56,538 nt of DNA, taken from positions 1 through 56,538 of the forward strand of contig JAJKHS010000138.1 of assembly GCA_021154885.1 (NCBI GenBank). Reading direction: 5' to 3'. Made by a program: the position numbers and the translations under genes. Source of the stretch: Thermoanaerobaculum sp. Its GTDB lineage: Bacteria; Acidobacteriota; Thermoanaerobaculia; Multivoradales; UBA5704. The notes under the pieces were generated by a model. That model was not told where the DNA came from. It saw nothing but the letters and a program-made list of their open reading frames with translations, and did no database searches. Shown in pieces: positions 9,082-17,275 of this stretch; the first letter of the stretch is position 1, and the number at the start of each line of letters is the position of its first letter.

Positions 9082-10359
9082 TCAAGCCGCAAATGTGTTC
9101 AGGCTGTCGAAGGCGGTGAAATCGAAGGCCCCGCTGGCGATGAAATGATCTTCCAATCCCTGATCCAGGCCGCCCGGGTAGGGGGTTTGCACGCTGCCGA
9201 CGTCGAAATTCGCCTCGTCGAGCTCCTGGTCTTCTGAAAACGGCTGCCGCGCCCCCGACCCGCTCAACCGGTCGCTCATCTCGTGGGTTTCGGCGAACGC
9301 CTTCTCGTAGACGATGGCCGCGCGCACCCCGGCGGCCTTCACCTTGTTGACGATGTAGCCGATCTGCCGGCGCGGGTCGTCGGCCAGGTTGTCGAACCCT
9401 TGAGTGAATCCGGGGATGTCCCAGGGGATGACGACGGTGAAGAAGCCCGGCGTGAGCTGGGTCAGCGACAGTCTCAGGTCCAGCGCCGGGCCGGCGAACA
9501 TCCACACGGAGGGATCGGGATGATCCGGCGGCAGCGCGTCGAAAGCGCTCACGTCGAAGCGGCCGACGGGCAGCCGCCGCGGGCCCACCACGGCCAGCGC
9601 CTCCACCTGCCAGTTGCTGATGCCTGGAGGCGCGGGTGGGATGGCGCCGCCGACCGTGGTGGTGACGCCGTTGCGCAGCGCCGAGCCGTCGGCGAACAGA
9701 TCCAGGACGTCTCCCGGGCCGAGCTCTCCATCGAACGTCACCGCGGCGCCGGACGGCGTCTGGGCCACGCGCAGGCCCGCCAGCGTCAGCGGCAGGTCGG
9801 GGCGCAGGGTGAGCCGGAGCTGGGGTATGACCGTCTCCGGGTTGGGGTTGTTGACCGTGAACGGCTCGTAGAGCGCCAGGCTGTAATTCGCTCCCGCGGT
9901 CGCATCCGGCGAAAATTCGACGATGCGGATGGTGTCCCGCGCCTTCTGCACATCCGCCGCGCTGTGGCTCGCGTCCTCCAGGATGCCGAGGTTGGCGGCC
10001 ACGACGGTCTTGATGCCGTCGAGCGTCGAAGCGCCGCGCATCAGGACCTGGATCAGCCCCTTGATGCGTTTGCGGTACAACGCGTCGTCCGCCTGCCGGA
10101 GCTGCGACGTGCCGCCCAGACTCTCCAGGTAGAGCGTGAAAATCTTGTCGAGGTCGCCCTTCTGCGCGCTGTCGAGGCCCTGCGACCCTTCATTGCCCGC
10201 CTTGTCCACCCAGTGGGCGAGCATCACGCTCTTGAGGTCGGTTTCGGCGTCCGCCAGCACGCGCCCGAAGAGCTCCACGAACTGGGCGAAGACGCTGCCT
10301 TCGTCCCGCGTATAGAAATCGGGAAAGCGGCCGATGACGTTGCGCGTCTTGCCGTTCAT
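9082..10359 (-). CDS. Baseplate/tail protein, P2 gpI-like
   Basis: A 425-aa protein. The ATG at 10357-10359 overlaps the gpJ stop as ATGA, which decides the start; a longer in-frame reading would run 46 codons into gpJ. Residues about 1-130 are helical and open with RFPDFYTRD, typical of phage tail protein I / Mu gp48-like proteins that stack on gpJ in the baseplate wedge. The rest is beta-rich, and the C-terminus carries a GAFDFTAFDSLNTF segment like those ending Mu gp48-type proteins. Position directly after gpJ is the usual phage order (V-W-J-I). Assignment to the I/gp48 group is good; the long C-terminal extension is not explained. Confidence 0.85.
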   Translation of the reverse strand: MNGKTRNVIGRFPDFYTRDEGSVFAQFVELFGRVLADAETDLKSVMLAHWVDKAGNEGSQGLDSAQKGDLDKIFTLYLESLGGTSQLRQADDALYRKRIKGLIQVLMRGASTLDGIKTVVAANLGILEDASHSAADVQKARDTIRIVEFSPDATAGANYSLALYEPFTVNNPNPETVIPQLRLTLRPDLPLTLAGLRVAQTPSGAAVTFDGELGPGDVLDLFADGSALRNGVTTTVGGAIPPAPPGISNWQVEALAVVGPRRLPVGRFDVSAFDALPPDHPDPSVWMFAGPALDLRLSLTQLTPGFFTVVIPWDIPGFTQGFDNLADDPRRQIGYIVNKVKAAGVRAAIVYEKAFAETHEMSDRLSGSGARQPFSEDQELDEANFDVGSVQTPYPGGLDQGLEDHFIASGAFDFTAFDSLNTFAA

Positions 10360-12497
10360 GGCGCTGGGGTCGGGGTCGTCCCGATCACGGTCACGGTCAC
10401 GGCGGAAATGCCGATCGGCTTGAGGCTGGCGATCTCCACCGTGCGGACGTGGAGGAGGGTGCCCGCGCTGGCCAATGTCTGGGTGCGCCCGTCGCACCGC
10501 GATACGCCCGTCATCTCGAGCGCGGTCACGGCGTAGCTCGTGCCGGGGATCAACGCTTCGATGGCTTTTTGCACGGCCTCGTAGCGCAGGTTCTCCCCGG
10601 TGCCCATCTTCTCCAGGAGCGCCTTGCCGGCGATGCCGTTCTTGATTTCATTCTGCTTCTGGGTCAGCGCACTCCCAGCCGGCGCCGGGCCGGGCACCGT
10701 GACTCGCACGTCGACCTTGGTGATCGTCACGTCGATTACCTGGGTGCCGCTGGCGATACAGAAGTTTTCGAGCGCCGCTTTCTCGAAAGCCTTCACGTTG
10801 ATCTTCTCGGCCTCGACACGATCGGGCAGCGGCGGGCCGTCGTCCAGGCGGGCGCGGAAATCGCTGTCGGCAACCCCCACGTCCTGCACCGGGTCGACCG
10901 TACGCGCCACGCCGGCCATCTCCTTGAACAGCACGTTCGCTCCGGGTTTCAAGCCAGCCAGGTACGCTTCCAGCTTCTGGCGGACGGCGCTCTGCACCGA
11001 CTGACTGGCGGCATCGGTCAGAGACGAGGGCAGTGTCAAGCGGATCGCGCCCGTGATCTTGAGCGTGCTGTTATAGGCGAGCACGTCGCCCAGGGCTGCC
11101 TTTTCGACAAACCGGACGGGGATCGCGCCCCCGGCCACCGAGACGCTGCCGCACCAGGGTTCAGGCGTCACCACCAGGGAGTCAGGAACCAGCGTGATGC
11201 CACTGTTGGCGATGCGCTGGGTCACCTCGGTGATCGCGACGGGAGCGCCGGTGGCCAGCCCGTCGAAATAGCCCTTGAGGAGGCCGGCGAGGTTCTGATA
11301 GGTGGCCGCGGTCAGCCCGGCGCCGGCCTGGAATGCGATGTCGATGGGCAGCGGTTTGTCTTCCGAGGCGACACAGATCATCGTCGGTTGGAAGCGCTCC
11401 GACGGCTGGCTGACCACCCGGCGGTCGGTATCCGGGTTGAAGGGGACGGGGGTCACGGTGCCGTGTTCGTCCCGGCGGTTGATGCTCAGGGTGAAGCTCA
11501 CCAGGTCGTTCACCCCCTTCACCGACAGGATGCTCTTGGTGATCTGGCTGGGCAGGAGCGGGTCACCCATTTTCAAACTTTCAATGTACGACACGATCTG
11601 GAGTTGGACGTCGTTCTCGATCGCGGCGCGCTCCTGCGGCGACGGCTTCAGCGCCGGGTTGATTTCAATCCTGAACACGCCGTCGATTTCGAGCGGGGTC
11701 GCCGCTTTGAGCCGCGCGAAGATGCCCGCCGCGCGCACGCTGTCGAGCACTCGCCGCGGCTCCGACTGCTCGCCGAAGCCGGTGCCGTCGACGAAGACGT
11801 CGATCACGCCGGGCTCCGGCGCTTCGATCACCCGCACGTCGCGCACGCCGGGCAGGCTCACCAGCGCGCTCTCGATGGCGGTCACGCTCGCCTTGCCGGA
11901 TGCGATCAGGGCGTTCTTCGCCCGCGAGCGCAGCTCGTCGTCGGTTTCACGCCGCTTGCCCTTGAAGATCGTGGCATTCGCGTTGACCACCGACTTGATG
12001 CCCGGCACCGGCCGCGGCATGACGGCGATGGCGCCGGCGGGGACGACCTCCCCCTCTCCCCGGTTGAGCGCCTGAACGCGCACGTCCATGCTGGTCTGAT
12101 CTTTGAGCAGGGTCTGGGGCTCCACCGTCTGGTACACCTTCTTCGGCGCGCCCGGCTTGTCGGCGGTGGCGACCTGCGTGCCGGAGGGGATGTCGACGGC
12201 TTCGTTGCCCGCGTCGCGCTGGAGCGTCACCACCCCTTCGGCGAAATCCGGCTCGCCGCGGGTGACGCCGAGGATGGAGACCACCATGTCCAACTGCTGC
12301 CCCTCGGCGGTGTCCACGAACGCCGACAGGTAGACCAGGCGCATCTGCTCGTAGAGCAGCGCGATCTCGTAGGAGAACGATTCGGTGAGCGTGCGCGCCA
12401 CGCTGCCCACCTCGAAATCGCTGATCACGCCGCCCGCCTCGGCGCGCTGGCGCATGGCGGTGAATACGTCGTCGAATTTCTTGGGCTCGAACGTCAC
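10356..12497 (-). CDS. Baseplate assembly protein J (wedge)
   Basis: A 713-aa protein that begins with an EPKKFDDVFTAM segment and continues with SDFEVGSVARTLTESFSYEIALLYEQM, the hallmark N-terminus of baseplate J proteins. Next comes the conserved TRGEPDFAEGVV region and the RRETDDELRSRAKNAL region that precedes the DVRVIEAPEPGVIDVFV strand pattern. This is much longer than P2 gpJ and nearer the size of Afp11/T4 gp6-type wedges, with an additional mixed domain in the second half. In contractile particles it forms the wedge ring that triggers sheath contraction. It lies 3 nt after the gp25-like gene and overlaps the gpI-like gene by 4 nt. Confidence 0.93.
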   Translation of the reverse strand: MTFEPKKFDDVFTAMRQRAEAGGVISDFEVGSVARTLTESFSYEIALLYEQMRLVYLSAFVDTAEGQQLDMVVSILGVTRGEPDFAEGVVTLQRDAGNEAVDIPSGTQVATADKPGAPKKVYQTVEPQTLLKDQTSMDVRVQALNRGEGEVVPAGAIAVMPRPVPGIKSVVNANATIFKGKRRETDDELRSRAKNALIASGKASVTAIESALVSLPGVRDVRVIEAPEPGVIDVFVDGTGFGEQSEPRRVLDSVRAAGIFARLKAATPLEIDGVFRIEINPALKPSPQERAAIENDVQLQIVSYIESLKMGDPLLPSQITKSILSVKGVNDLVSFTLSINRRDEHGTVTPVPFNPDTDRRVVSQPSERFQPTMICVASEDKPLPIDIAFQAGAGLTAATYQNLAGLLKGYFDGLATGAPVAITEVTQRIANSGITLVPDSLVVTPEPWCGSVSVAGGAIPVRFVEKAALGDVLAYNSTLKITGAIRLTLPSSLTDAASQSVQSAVRQKLEAYLAGLKPGANVLFKEMAGVARTVDPVQDVGVADSDFRARLDDGPPLPDRVEAEKINVKAFEKAALENFCIASGTQVIDVTITKVDVRVTVPGPAPAGSALTQKQNEIKNGIAGKALLEKMGTGENLRYEAVQKAIEALIPGTSYAVTALEMTGVSRCDGRTQTLASAGTLLHVRTVEIASLKPIGISAVTVTVIGTTPTPAP

Positions 12498-12500
12498 GAG

Positions 12501-12938
12501 CTATCTCCCCGGCAGCGGAATGATCAGTGTCAGGTCGCCGCCGCCGGCCGGCCGCACGGTGATGCTGACGTACAGCGTGTCCCGTTCCTGGCCGCGAGCG
12601 GGCGGGGCGAAGGCGACCTTGGTGACAGCCTGGATGCGCGGCTCCTGGGCCAGGCTCTCGCGGACGTAGATCTCCGCCAGGCCGCGCGTGCGCGCATTGT
12701 TCACCTCGCCCACCAGCAGATGCAGCCGCGAGCCGTAATTCGGGTGGCCGAGCCGCGCCAGCTCGCCCCGCCGCGTCAGCAGGCGGTTGACGATGGCCTG
12801 CGCCAGGTTCTCCCGCCCGGTGACGGTCCGCACGTCGCCGCCGGCCGCGGCCAGCAGATCGACCGGATCGCGGTCGGAGGTCATCTGATCGAACGCGCGG
12901 CCCGTCAGCTTGAGGTCTTTCCCGTAGTCGTCTGGCAT
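12501..12938 (-). CDS. Baseplate wedge protein, gp25/gpW family
   Basis: A 145-aa protein of the gp25-like (GPW_gp25) family. It has the characteristic run GRENLAQAIVNRLLTRRGELARLGHPNYGSRL (positions about 60-90), in which the EPR-type motif of the family is followed later by QEPRIQAV. In T4, P2, Afp and type VI systems this protein anchors the sheath to the wedge. Start one nucleotide after the spike gene stop and stop 3 nt before gpJ, the normal V-W-J order. Length is normal for the family. Confidence 0.94.
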   Translation of the reverse strand: MPDDYGKDLKLTGRAFDQMTSDRDPVDLLAAAGGDVRTVTGRENLAQAIVNRLLTRRGELARLGHPNYGSRLHLLVGEVNNARTRGLAEIYVRESLAQEPRIQAVTKVAFAPPARGQERDTLYVSITVRPAGGGDLTLIIPLPGR

Positions 12939-12939
12939 C

Positions 12940-13593
12940 TCAACCGCCGATCTTCACCGAACCGCTGGACGAGGTGATCTTGCCCTGCACCTTGACGGGC
13001 GCCGGGTTCGGGGTGCCGGTTGCCGATCCCGCGACGGCGACGATGAACGACCCCGACGGAATGGTGACCTCCACCGTGTCGTCCTGGCGCGCGGCGCCCT
13101 GGCTGCCGTCGTTGATCTTGACCTCGCCGCCCTTGAGGGTCACGTCGCCTTTGGCGTCGATGTGCACGTTGCCATCCGCGTCGATGTCGACCTTCGTGCC
13201 TTTTTTCGTCGTCAGCGAAATGGTTTCGATGCCCGCCAGCACCATCTGGCCGACGTCGTTCTTGGGCGGCACGTCTTCGTCGTTGTACAGCCGGCCGAGG
13301 ACGATCGGCGCGTTGAGCTCGCCGTTCACGAACCCCAGCACCACCAGGTCGCCGACGTTCGGGATGTGGGCGAGACCGATCTGCGACGTGGCGACGGGCA
13401 CCTTGCGCAGCTCGAAGTCGCTGCCGTCGGGCTGCTTGCGGTTTTTCAGCTTGACCGAGCACTGGTAGTTGTCCTTGTCGCTTTCCGCCGCATGGGGGAA
13501 CACCGAGGTGACGACGCCGAGCTCCAGCGTGGCGAGCCTGCGGACCTCCTGCTCGGCCACCTTCTTCATCGTGGCGACGATGCTGTCCGTCAT
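12940..13593 (-). CDS. Spike protein, gpV/gp5-like (OB-fold plus beta-helix)
   Basis: A 217-aa central spike. Residues about 20-105 match an OB-fold of the phage baseplate V type (GVVTSVFPHA, IPNVGDLVVLGFVNGEL, PIVLGRLYN). Residues about 120-165 are a short triple-stranded beta-helix with alternating D/V/G repeats (KVDIDADGNVHIDAKGDV). The C-terminus ends GSVKIGG, which resembles the capping end of spike tips. No lysozyme domain is present, unlike T4 gp5, and no separate PAAR gene was found in the window. The start codon overlaps the hub stop (13590-13593, ATGA). Confidence 0.93.
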   Translation of the reverse strand: MTDSIVATMKKVAEQEVRRLATLELGVVTSVFPHAAESDKDNYQCSVKLKNRKQPDGSDFELRKVPVATSQIGLAHIPNVGDLVVLGFVNGELNAPIVLGRLYNDEDVPPKNDVGQMVLAGIETISLTTKKGTKVDIDADGNVHIDAKGDVTLKGGEVKINDGSQGAARQDDTVEVTIPSGSFIVAVAGSATGTPNPAPVKVQGKITSSSGSVKIGG

Positions 13594-14567
13594 ACGTCCA
13601 GCCCGTCGATGATCGAGGAGAAACCCGTTTTGACGTCCAGCCGGTGCGTCACCCCGGTGACTTTGAACGTGCCGTTCTGATCGGTCTGGGGCATGCGGCT
13701 GATTTCGACGGCGTCCCCCAGCCGCACCGCCGGGGCGCCGAGGGCTTTCAGTGTGCAGGCGCGTCTGGCGCTCAGGGCCGCCAGCACGGCTTGGGCGACC
13801 CTGCCCGCGTCCTCCTGCGTACGCACCGCCGGATCGAAGCGCCGCGAGATCGTTCCACCGCTCCCACCGCTCCCGCCTGCCACCCCTTTCACGTCTTTCT
13901 TCGTCAGCCAGGAGTAGGCCTCCTGGCCCTGGCCGAAGCTCGACGGGCTCTCGCCGTACACCTCGGCCCCGGTGATCGTCGCCGCCGGCCGGTCGACGCG
14001 CAGCGACAGGACGTTCACCCCGAATTGAAAGGGGTGCGTCGCCGCCGGCGCATATTGGGCGAAGACCAGTTGATCCTCGACGTCGGCGTAGAGGTCGAAG
14101 CCGCAGCGTTCGGCAAGCTGCCGCAGCCCATCCCAGGTGGTCACGCCGTCGCTGAAGGCATAGGCCTGGAATTCCAGCCCCGGCTCCACGCTGCCCGTCG
14201 CGACGTCGAGCAGCCCGGCGACGTTGGCCACGATGTCGCCGGCCTTCGACTTCTCGAAAAAGCGATTGAACCGCGCGTTGACGAGCGCCCGCGCCGCTCC
14301 GGCGGCGCGGAAGGCGACCTGCTCGATCCCCCGGTCGACCGTTTCGACGGTGCCGGTGAACACCGTTTTCAGGTCGTCGCCGTAGCCCAGCTCCACGCTC
14401 ACCGCGTCGCCCGGCGCCACCGACACGCCCGCCGCCGGGGCCAGGACGATCCAGGCGCAGTTGACGGGCGTCGACAGCGCCGCCTGCGTGCGCAACCCGA
14501 CCAGCCGCGAATGACCCGAGCCATAGGCCGTGCTGCCGACGGTGACGCGGTGGTTGACGATCTGCAC
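13590..14567 (-). CDS. Baseplate hub protein, gpD/gp27-like
   Basis: A 325-aa hub protein of the phage late-control D / gp27 type. It has a beta-barrel N-terminus with PGDAVSVELGYGDDLKTVF and TGTVETVDRG segments, then a helical part with KSKAGDIVANVA and the TTWDGLRQLAERCGFDLYAD segment that is highly typical of gpD-like hubs. It ends in a second barrel domain with TFKVTGVTHRLD. A Gly/Ser linker (GGSGGSGG) at about residue 232 joins two domains. It forms the trimer that adapts the spike to the hexameric tube. It precedes the spike with a 4-nt overlap, the usual D-V order. Confidence 0.92.
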   Translation of the reverse strand: MQIVNHRVTVGSTAYGSGHSRLVGLRTQAALSTPVNCAWIVLAPAAGVSVAPGDAVSVELGYGDDLKTVFTGTVETVDRGIEQVAFRAAGAARALVNARFNRFFEKSKAGDIVANVAGLLDVATGSVEPGLEFQAYAFSDGVTTWDGLRQLAERCGFDLYADVEDQLVFAQYAPAATHPFQFGVNVLSLRVDRPAATITGAEVYGESPSSFGQGQEAYSWLTKKDVKGVAGGSGGSGGTISRRFDPAVRTQEDAGRVAQAVLAALSARRACTLKALGAPAVRLGDAVEISRMPQTDQNGTFKVTGVTHRLDVKTGFSSIIDGLDV

Positions 14568-14570
14568 GCC

Positions 14571-15170
14571 CTAGCTCCCGCCGACTCCAAAAAGCGATTG
14601 CAGGGGGCCGGTCACGCCGCCAAGCTTATTCATCGCGGCCTCCACGCCGTCCATGGCGCCTGCCAGCGGCGTGAGCGGATTGCTGATATTGGGGATGGAG
14701 GCGATCAGATCAGGCAGGCTGGCCGCCGCCAGGGCCGCCGCCATGAAGCTCTGCGCGTCGTCCAGGATCGATCCGTCGACGGCGGCGAGGTCCGATGCGG
14801 CCTCCGGCTGCGGCGGCTCGACGTACTCCAGGACGTGGAGCACGTAGCTCAGCTCGTCGGGATTACCTGCCACCTCGAAGACCTCGAAGTGGGTGATCAC
14901 GACCTGGCTGAAGTAGGCCTCCCCCACGATCTCGGCCAGGAAATCCACCGGTTTGCGGTTTTTGTAGAGCGCGCGCAGGGCCTCCAGGTCGTCGTTGGCC
15001 GTGGCGCCGTAGAAGATTCCCTCGACCTGCAACTGCACCGAGGCGCGCCCCAGGTCCTGCACGACGCTCCCCTCCAGGCCGGGGATGCGGTGCGCGGCCA
15101 GCGTTGCCTGCTCCAGCGTCGCCAGCCGGTGAACCCGGGGGAGTTGAATGCCGCCGATTTCGATGGGCAC
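14571..15170 (-). CDS. Tail protein, DNA-circulation N-terminal / gpU-like
   Basis: A 199-aa protein in the slot that Afp7/XkdP-type proteins occupy, between chaperones and hub. The N-terminal 120 residues resemble the DNA-circulation N-terminal (Mu gp43) / gpU-type tail domain: an opening EIGGIQLPRVHRL strand, then VQLQVEGIFYG, LYKNRKPVDFLAE and FSQVVITHFEVFEVAG. The C-terminal 60 residues are Ala/Gly/Pro-rich and disordered-looking. No LysM repeat, which the equivalent protein in PVC/Afp and many Gram-positive phages carries, is visible. It starts 5 nt after the 353-aa gene and ends 3 nt before the hub gene. Confidence 0.8.
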   Translation of the reverse strand: MPIEIGGIQLPRVHRLATLEQATLAAHRIPGLEGSVVQDLGRASVQLQVEGIFYGATANDDLEALRALYKNRKPVDFLAEIVGEAYFSQVVITHFEVFEVAGNPDELSYVLHVLEYVEPPQPEAASDLAAVDGSILDDAQSFMAAALAAASLPDLIASIPNISNPLTPLAGAMDGVEAAMNKLGGVTGPLQSLFGVGGS

Positions 15171-15175
15171 GCCGC

Positions 15176-16237
15176 CTAGCTCCCGTAGAAACGTTTATAT
15201 TCGTCCGCCACGCTGCGCGACAGCGCCTCCAGCAGCGACTCCACGTCGACCTCCGCCGCCTCCCCGGGCGGCGGCGTCAGGGTACGCTCGCCGGCCGGGC
15301 TCCCTGCGGGCAGCGGAGCCTGGCTCACCCCGGCCACGGCGGAGGGGAGACCTGCGGGCGCTCTCTCCTGCGACTGGAATGACGGCGGCGATGGCGATAT
15401 TGACTGCGATGACTGCACTGATCGCGAAGGCAGGGGCAGTGGAGGCGCGACATCCTGCGCCAACTGCGCCAGGACCGCCGTGGGACGCCTGACCTCCGGA
15501 GACGCCGGCAGGCGTTGGCCGGCCGCCTGGCGGCCCTCGCGTGCGGCGCCGGATTCGGCCTCGTCGCTCTGCGCCGTGATCGTGAAGGCGGGCTCGAAGA
15601 GCGGCGCAGCCTCCGGCTCTCCCTCGCCCTCGGCCTCGTCTTCTCCCAGGGACGCTTCCCGCACCCACCGCGCCAAATCCCGCAGATTCTTGACTGGAGT
15701 GAAGGCGCCGGCCGGGGGCTGGGGCGGCACGCCGGCGCCGGGGCCCGCTCCGCCAGCCGGCGTCTCCAGGCGCGCTGCCGCCGCCGGCTGAAACGCGGCC
15801 GGCTCCTCCCTCAGAGGGGGTCTGGAAAGGGTGTTCCCACTGTAGAGACGCCCCACGGGCGCGCTGGGGGCAGGCTGAACCGTCCTCTCCGCCTCGGAGA
15901 CGCCTCGCGGGGTTCCCCACGGGGCGTCTCTACCTTGGGACCGGGCGGAATCGCCACTTCTCAGCCACGCCAGCGGCGCAGCCGCCGGCCAGGACGCGGG
16001 CCGCACCGGGCCGGCTTCTTCCGGCGAGGGCGGCGCAGCGTCCGGCAGGTCGACCGCGACCGCGATGGACGACGAGGTCAGCCAGGCGCCCAGCGCCTGC
16101 ATCTCGCCGTCCAGGGTTGCCAGCAACCGTTGAGCCTCCTCCGCCAGATCGGCAAGCGCGGCCGGGTCGTCGCTCGCCAGCTCCTGAAACTCGCGCCGCA
16201 GCGATTCGCCCAGCTCGGCCAACGCGTCACGGTGCAT
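15176..16237 (-). CDS. Pro/Ala-rich 353-aa protein between assembly chaperones and tail genes
   Basis: Helical at both ends (residues 1-55 and about 325-353, ending ADEYKRFYGS) with about 270 residues of Pro/Ala/Gly/Ser-rich, probably unstructured sequence between. It occupies the place where a phage tape-measure gene would be, directly after the frameshifted chaperone pair, which it overlaps by 11 nt. It is much shorter and less helical than known tape measures. Part of the disordered region is encoded by a palindromic element (15842-15933), so its length has probably grown by insertion without loss of frame. Possible ruler or adaptor; unproven. Confidence 0.72.
   Translation of the reverse strand: MHRDALAELGESLRREFQELASDDPAALADLAEEAQRLLATLDGEMQALGAWLTSSSIAVAVDLPDAAPPSPEEAGPVRPASWPAAAPLAWLRSGDSARSQGRDAPWGTPRGVSEAERTVQPAPSAPVGRLYSGNTLSRPPLREEPAAFQPAAAARLETPAGGAGPGAGVPPQPPAGAFTPVKNLRDLARWVREASLGEDEAEGEGEPEAAPLFEPAFTITAQSDEAESGAAREGRQAAGQRLPASPEVRRPTAVLAQLAQDVAPPLPLPSRSVQSSQSISPSPPSFQSQERAPAGLPSAVAGVSQAPLPAGSPAGERTLTPPPGEAAEVDVESLLEALSRSVADEYKRFYGS
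15842..15933. repeat. Palindromic element inside the 353-aa gene
   Basis: The ends are a perfect 13-bp inverted repeat, GTAGAGACGCCCC at 15842-15854 and its complement at 15921-15933. A second nested hairpin pairs GAGACGCC (15897-15904) with GGCGTCTC (15923-15930), with GGGG-TT-CCCC in its loop. The reading frame of the surrounding gene stays open through it on the minus strand. The end sequence resembles dispersed palindromes seen in other bacterial genomes. No second copy was found in this window. Confidence 0.7.
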
Positions 16238-16376
16238 GCGCGTCCTCGTTCAGAAAGTGCAGGTACATGTTGATCTGCGCCATCGTCATCGCCTGCAACT
16301 GCTGCGGCGCCCACCCGAACGCGCGCGCCAGCCGGTAGGCCGCCTCGGCCAGCGACGGCGCCTGGCCATCGTTCAT
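16227..16376 (-). CDS. Downstream (T-like) half of the tail-assembly chaperone pair
   Basis: A 49-codon ORF in the -1 frame relative to the 120-aa chaperone, with segments AYRLARAFGWAPQQL and INMYLHFLNEDAH. It resembles the short helical proteins (DUF6760-like) that follow the tube gene in contractile particles. It can be expressed in two ways: from its own ATG (16374-16376), which overlaps the upstream stop as ATGA, or by -1 slippage in the A9 run just upstream, giving a 169-aa fusion. The second way is the classic G/G-T arrangement of lambda and many myophages. It overlaps the next gene by 11 nt. Confidence 0.7.
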   Translation of the reverse strand: MNDGQAPSLAEAAYRLARAFGWAPQQLQAMTMAQINMYLHFLNEDAHAP

Positions 16377-16735
16377 GGACTTTTTTTTTCCGTCAGGCCG
16401 CTGATCTGGCGGATGTTTCCGATCAGGAAGCTGACCAGCCCCAGGGACATCTGGCGGATCTGTGGCAGCGACAGCTTCGGCTCGACCAGCGCCTGCTGGA
16501 TCATGAGCAGAGGAATGAGGCTGTTGTCTTCCTTCGCCGCCTTCAGGATCTGCAGGAACGTGCCGAGGGTCAGCGGGCACAGGCGCACGATCGCTTCCGG
16601 CGCGGTCCCGGCCTCGCCGCCGGGTCGCAGCACGGCGGCGGGCACGGCGATGTCGAACGTCATGCCGTCGCCGGCCAGCAGATCTTCGGCGGTGAGCACG
16701 AGGCGCGCGGCCTGGACGTCCATGAACGTCGTCAT
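16373..16735 (-). CDS. Tail-assembly chaperone, upstream (G-like) half
   Basis: A 120-aa helical protein whose features fit phage tail-assembly chaperones: a beta-rich start, then LCPLTLGTFLQILKAAKED and a C-terminal helix SLGLVSFLIGNIRQISGL ending in the slippery run. Its position directly after the tube gene (9 nt gap) and before the ruler-position gene is diagnostic for this class. Such proteins bind the tape measure during tail polymerisation and are not part of the finished particle. Their presence is phage-like; Afp, PVC and type VI loci generally lack a frameshifted pair. Confidence 0.78.
   Translation of the reverse strand: MTTFMDVQAARLVLTAEDLLAGDGMTFDIAVPAAVLRPGGEAGTAPEAIVRLCPLTLGTFLQILKAAKEDNSLIPLLMIQQALVEPKLSLPQIRQMSLGLVSFLIGNIRQISGLTEKKSP
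16381..16390 (-). promoter_or_regulatory. Candidate programmed -1 ribosomal frameshift site (A9)
   Basis: On the minus strand the 120-aa ORF reads GAA AAA AAA AGT CCA TGA. The run G-AAAAAAAAA includes the heptamer A-AAA-AAA in the correct zero frame. A slip of -1 there continues as AAG TCC ATG AAC into the open downstream frame, producing a 118 + 51 residue fusion. The zero-frame stop follows three codons later (16373-16375). Homopolymer-length variation is the alternative explanation. Confidence 0.65.
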
Positions 16736-16744
16736 GACTTATCT

Positions 16745-17254
16745 TCAGCCGCCCGTCTCTTCACTGCTGATGCGCATCGCCCGGAAGGTCACCGACTCCA
16801 TGACGAAGTCGTCTTCCGGGAGACGGAACGACCAGCCCTCGAACCTGACGCCGAAGAGGACGATCTTGCTGGTGTTTGCGACCACCGCCGGGTTTTTCAG
16901 GTTGATCACGACGTTGAACGCCGGCTGGGCGATGCTGCCGGTGGGCGGCGGGCTGGTGGCGCCGTCGCCCAGCAGCAGCCGCAGCAACGCGCCGTTGATA
17001 TGCGCCCGTTCCGCGGAGCCCTGGATGTTGACGTTGCCGGAGCGCAGCTCGGTGGCGAAGCGCTTGCCGATCTCGTGATACGGCTTCACCTCGTTCAGCA
17101 CCGAAACCTGGACGTTCTGCAACCGCCCGACGACGGTGGAGAGCTCGTACTTGGTGATCAGCGCGTCGGCCAGACCGCCTTCGACGCTGCTGCTGTCGTC
17201 GACCGCCAGCACCAGATCGGCATCCGAACCGCGAAAGACGTTGGAATTCGGCAT
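16745..17254 (-). CDS. Tail tube protein, gp19-like
   Basis: A 169-aa inner-tube subunit. It follows the sheath gene by 21 nt, as tube genes almost always do, and has the family pattern of a beta-barrel with one helix. The conserved segments are VSVLNEVKPYHEIGKRF, then NVNIQGSAERAHINGALLRLLLG, and a C-terminal hairpin VRFEGWSFRLPEDDFVMESVTFRAM. Hexameric rings of this protein stack to form the conduit that is pushed through the target envelope. Length is within the normal range of 140-170 aa. Only one tube gene is present in the window, while Afp/PVC loci have two. Confidence 0.9.
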   Translation of the reverse strand: MPNSNVFRGSDADLVLAVDDSSSVEGGLADALITKYELSTVVGRLQNVQVSVLNEVKPYHEIGKRFATELRSGNVNIQGSAERAHINGALLRLLLGDGATSPPPTGSIAQPAFNVVINLKNPAVVANTSKIVLFGVRFEGWSFRLPEDDFVMESVTFRAMRISSEETGG

Positions 17255-17275
17255 CGTTCGGTTTCCTTTCCGGGA

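Noticed and set aside
12940-13593. PAAR or lysozyme domain in the spike
   Set aside because: The OB-fold and beta-helix are visible but no PAAR repeats or lysozyme catalytic motif are present.
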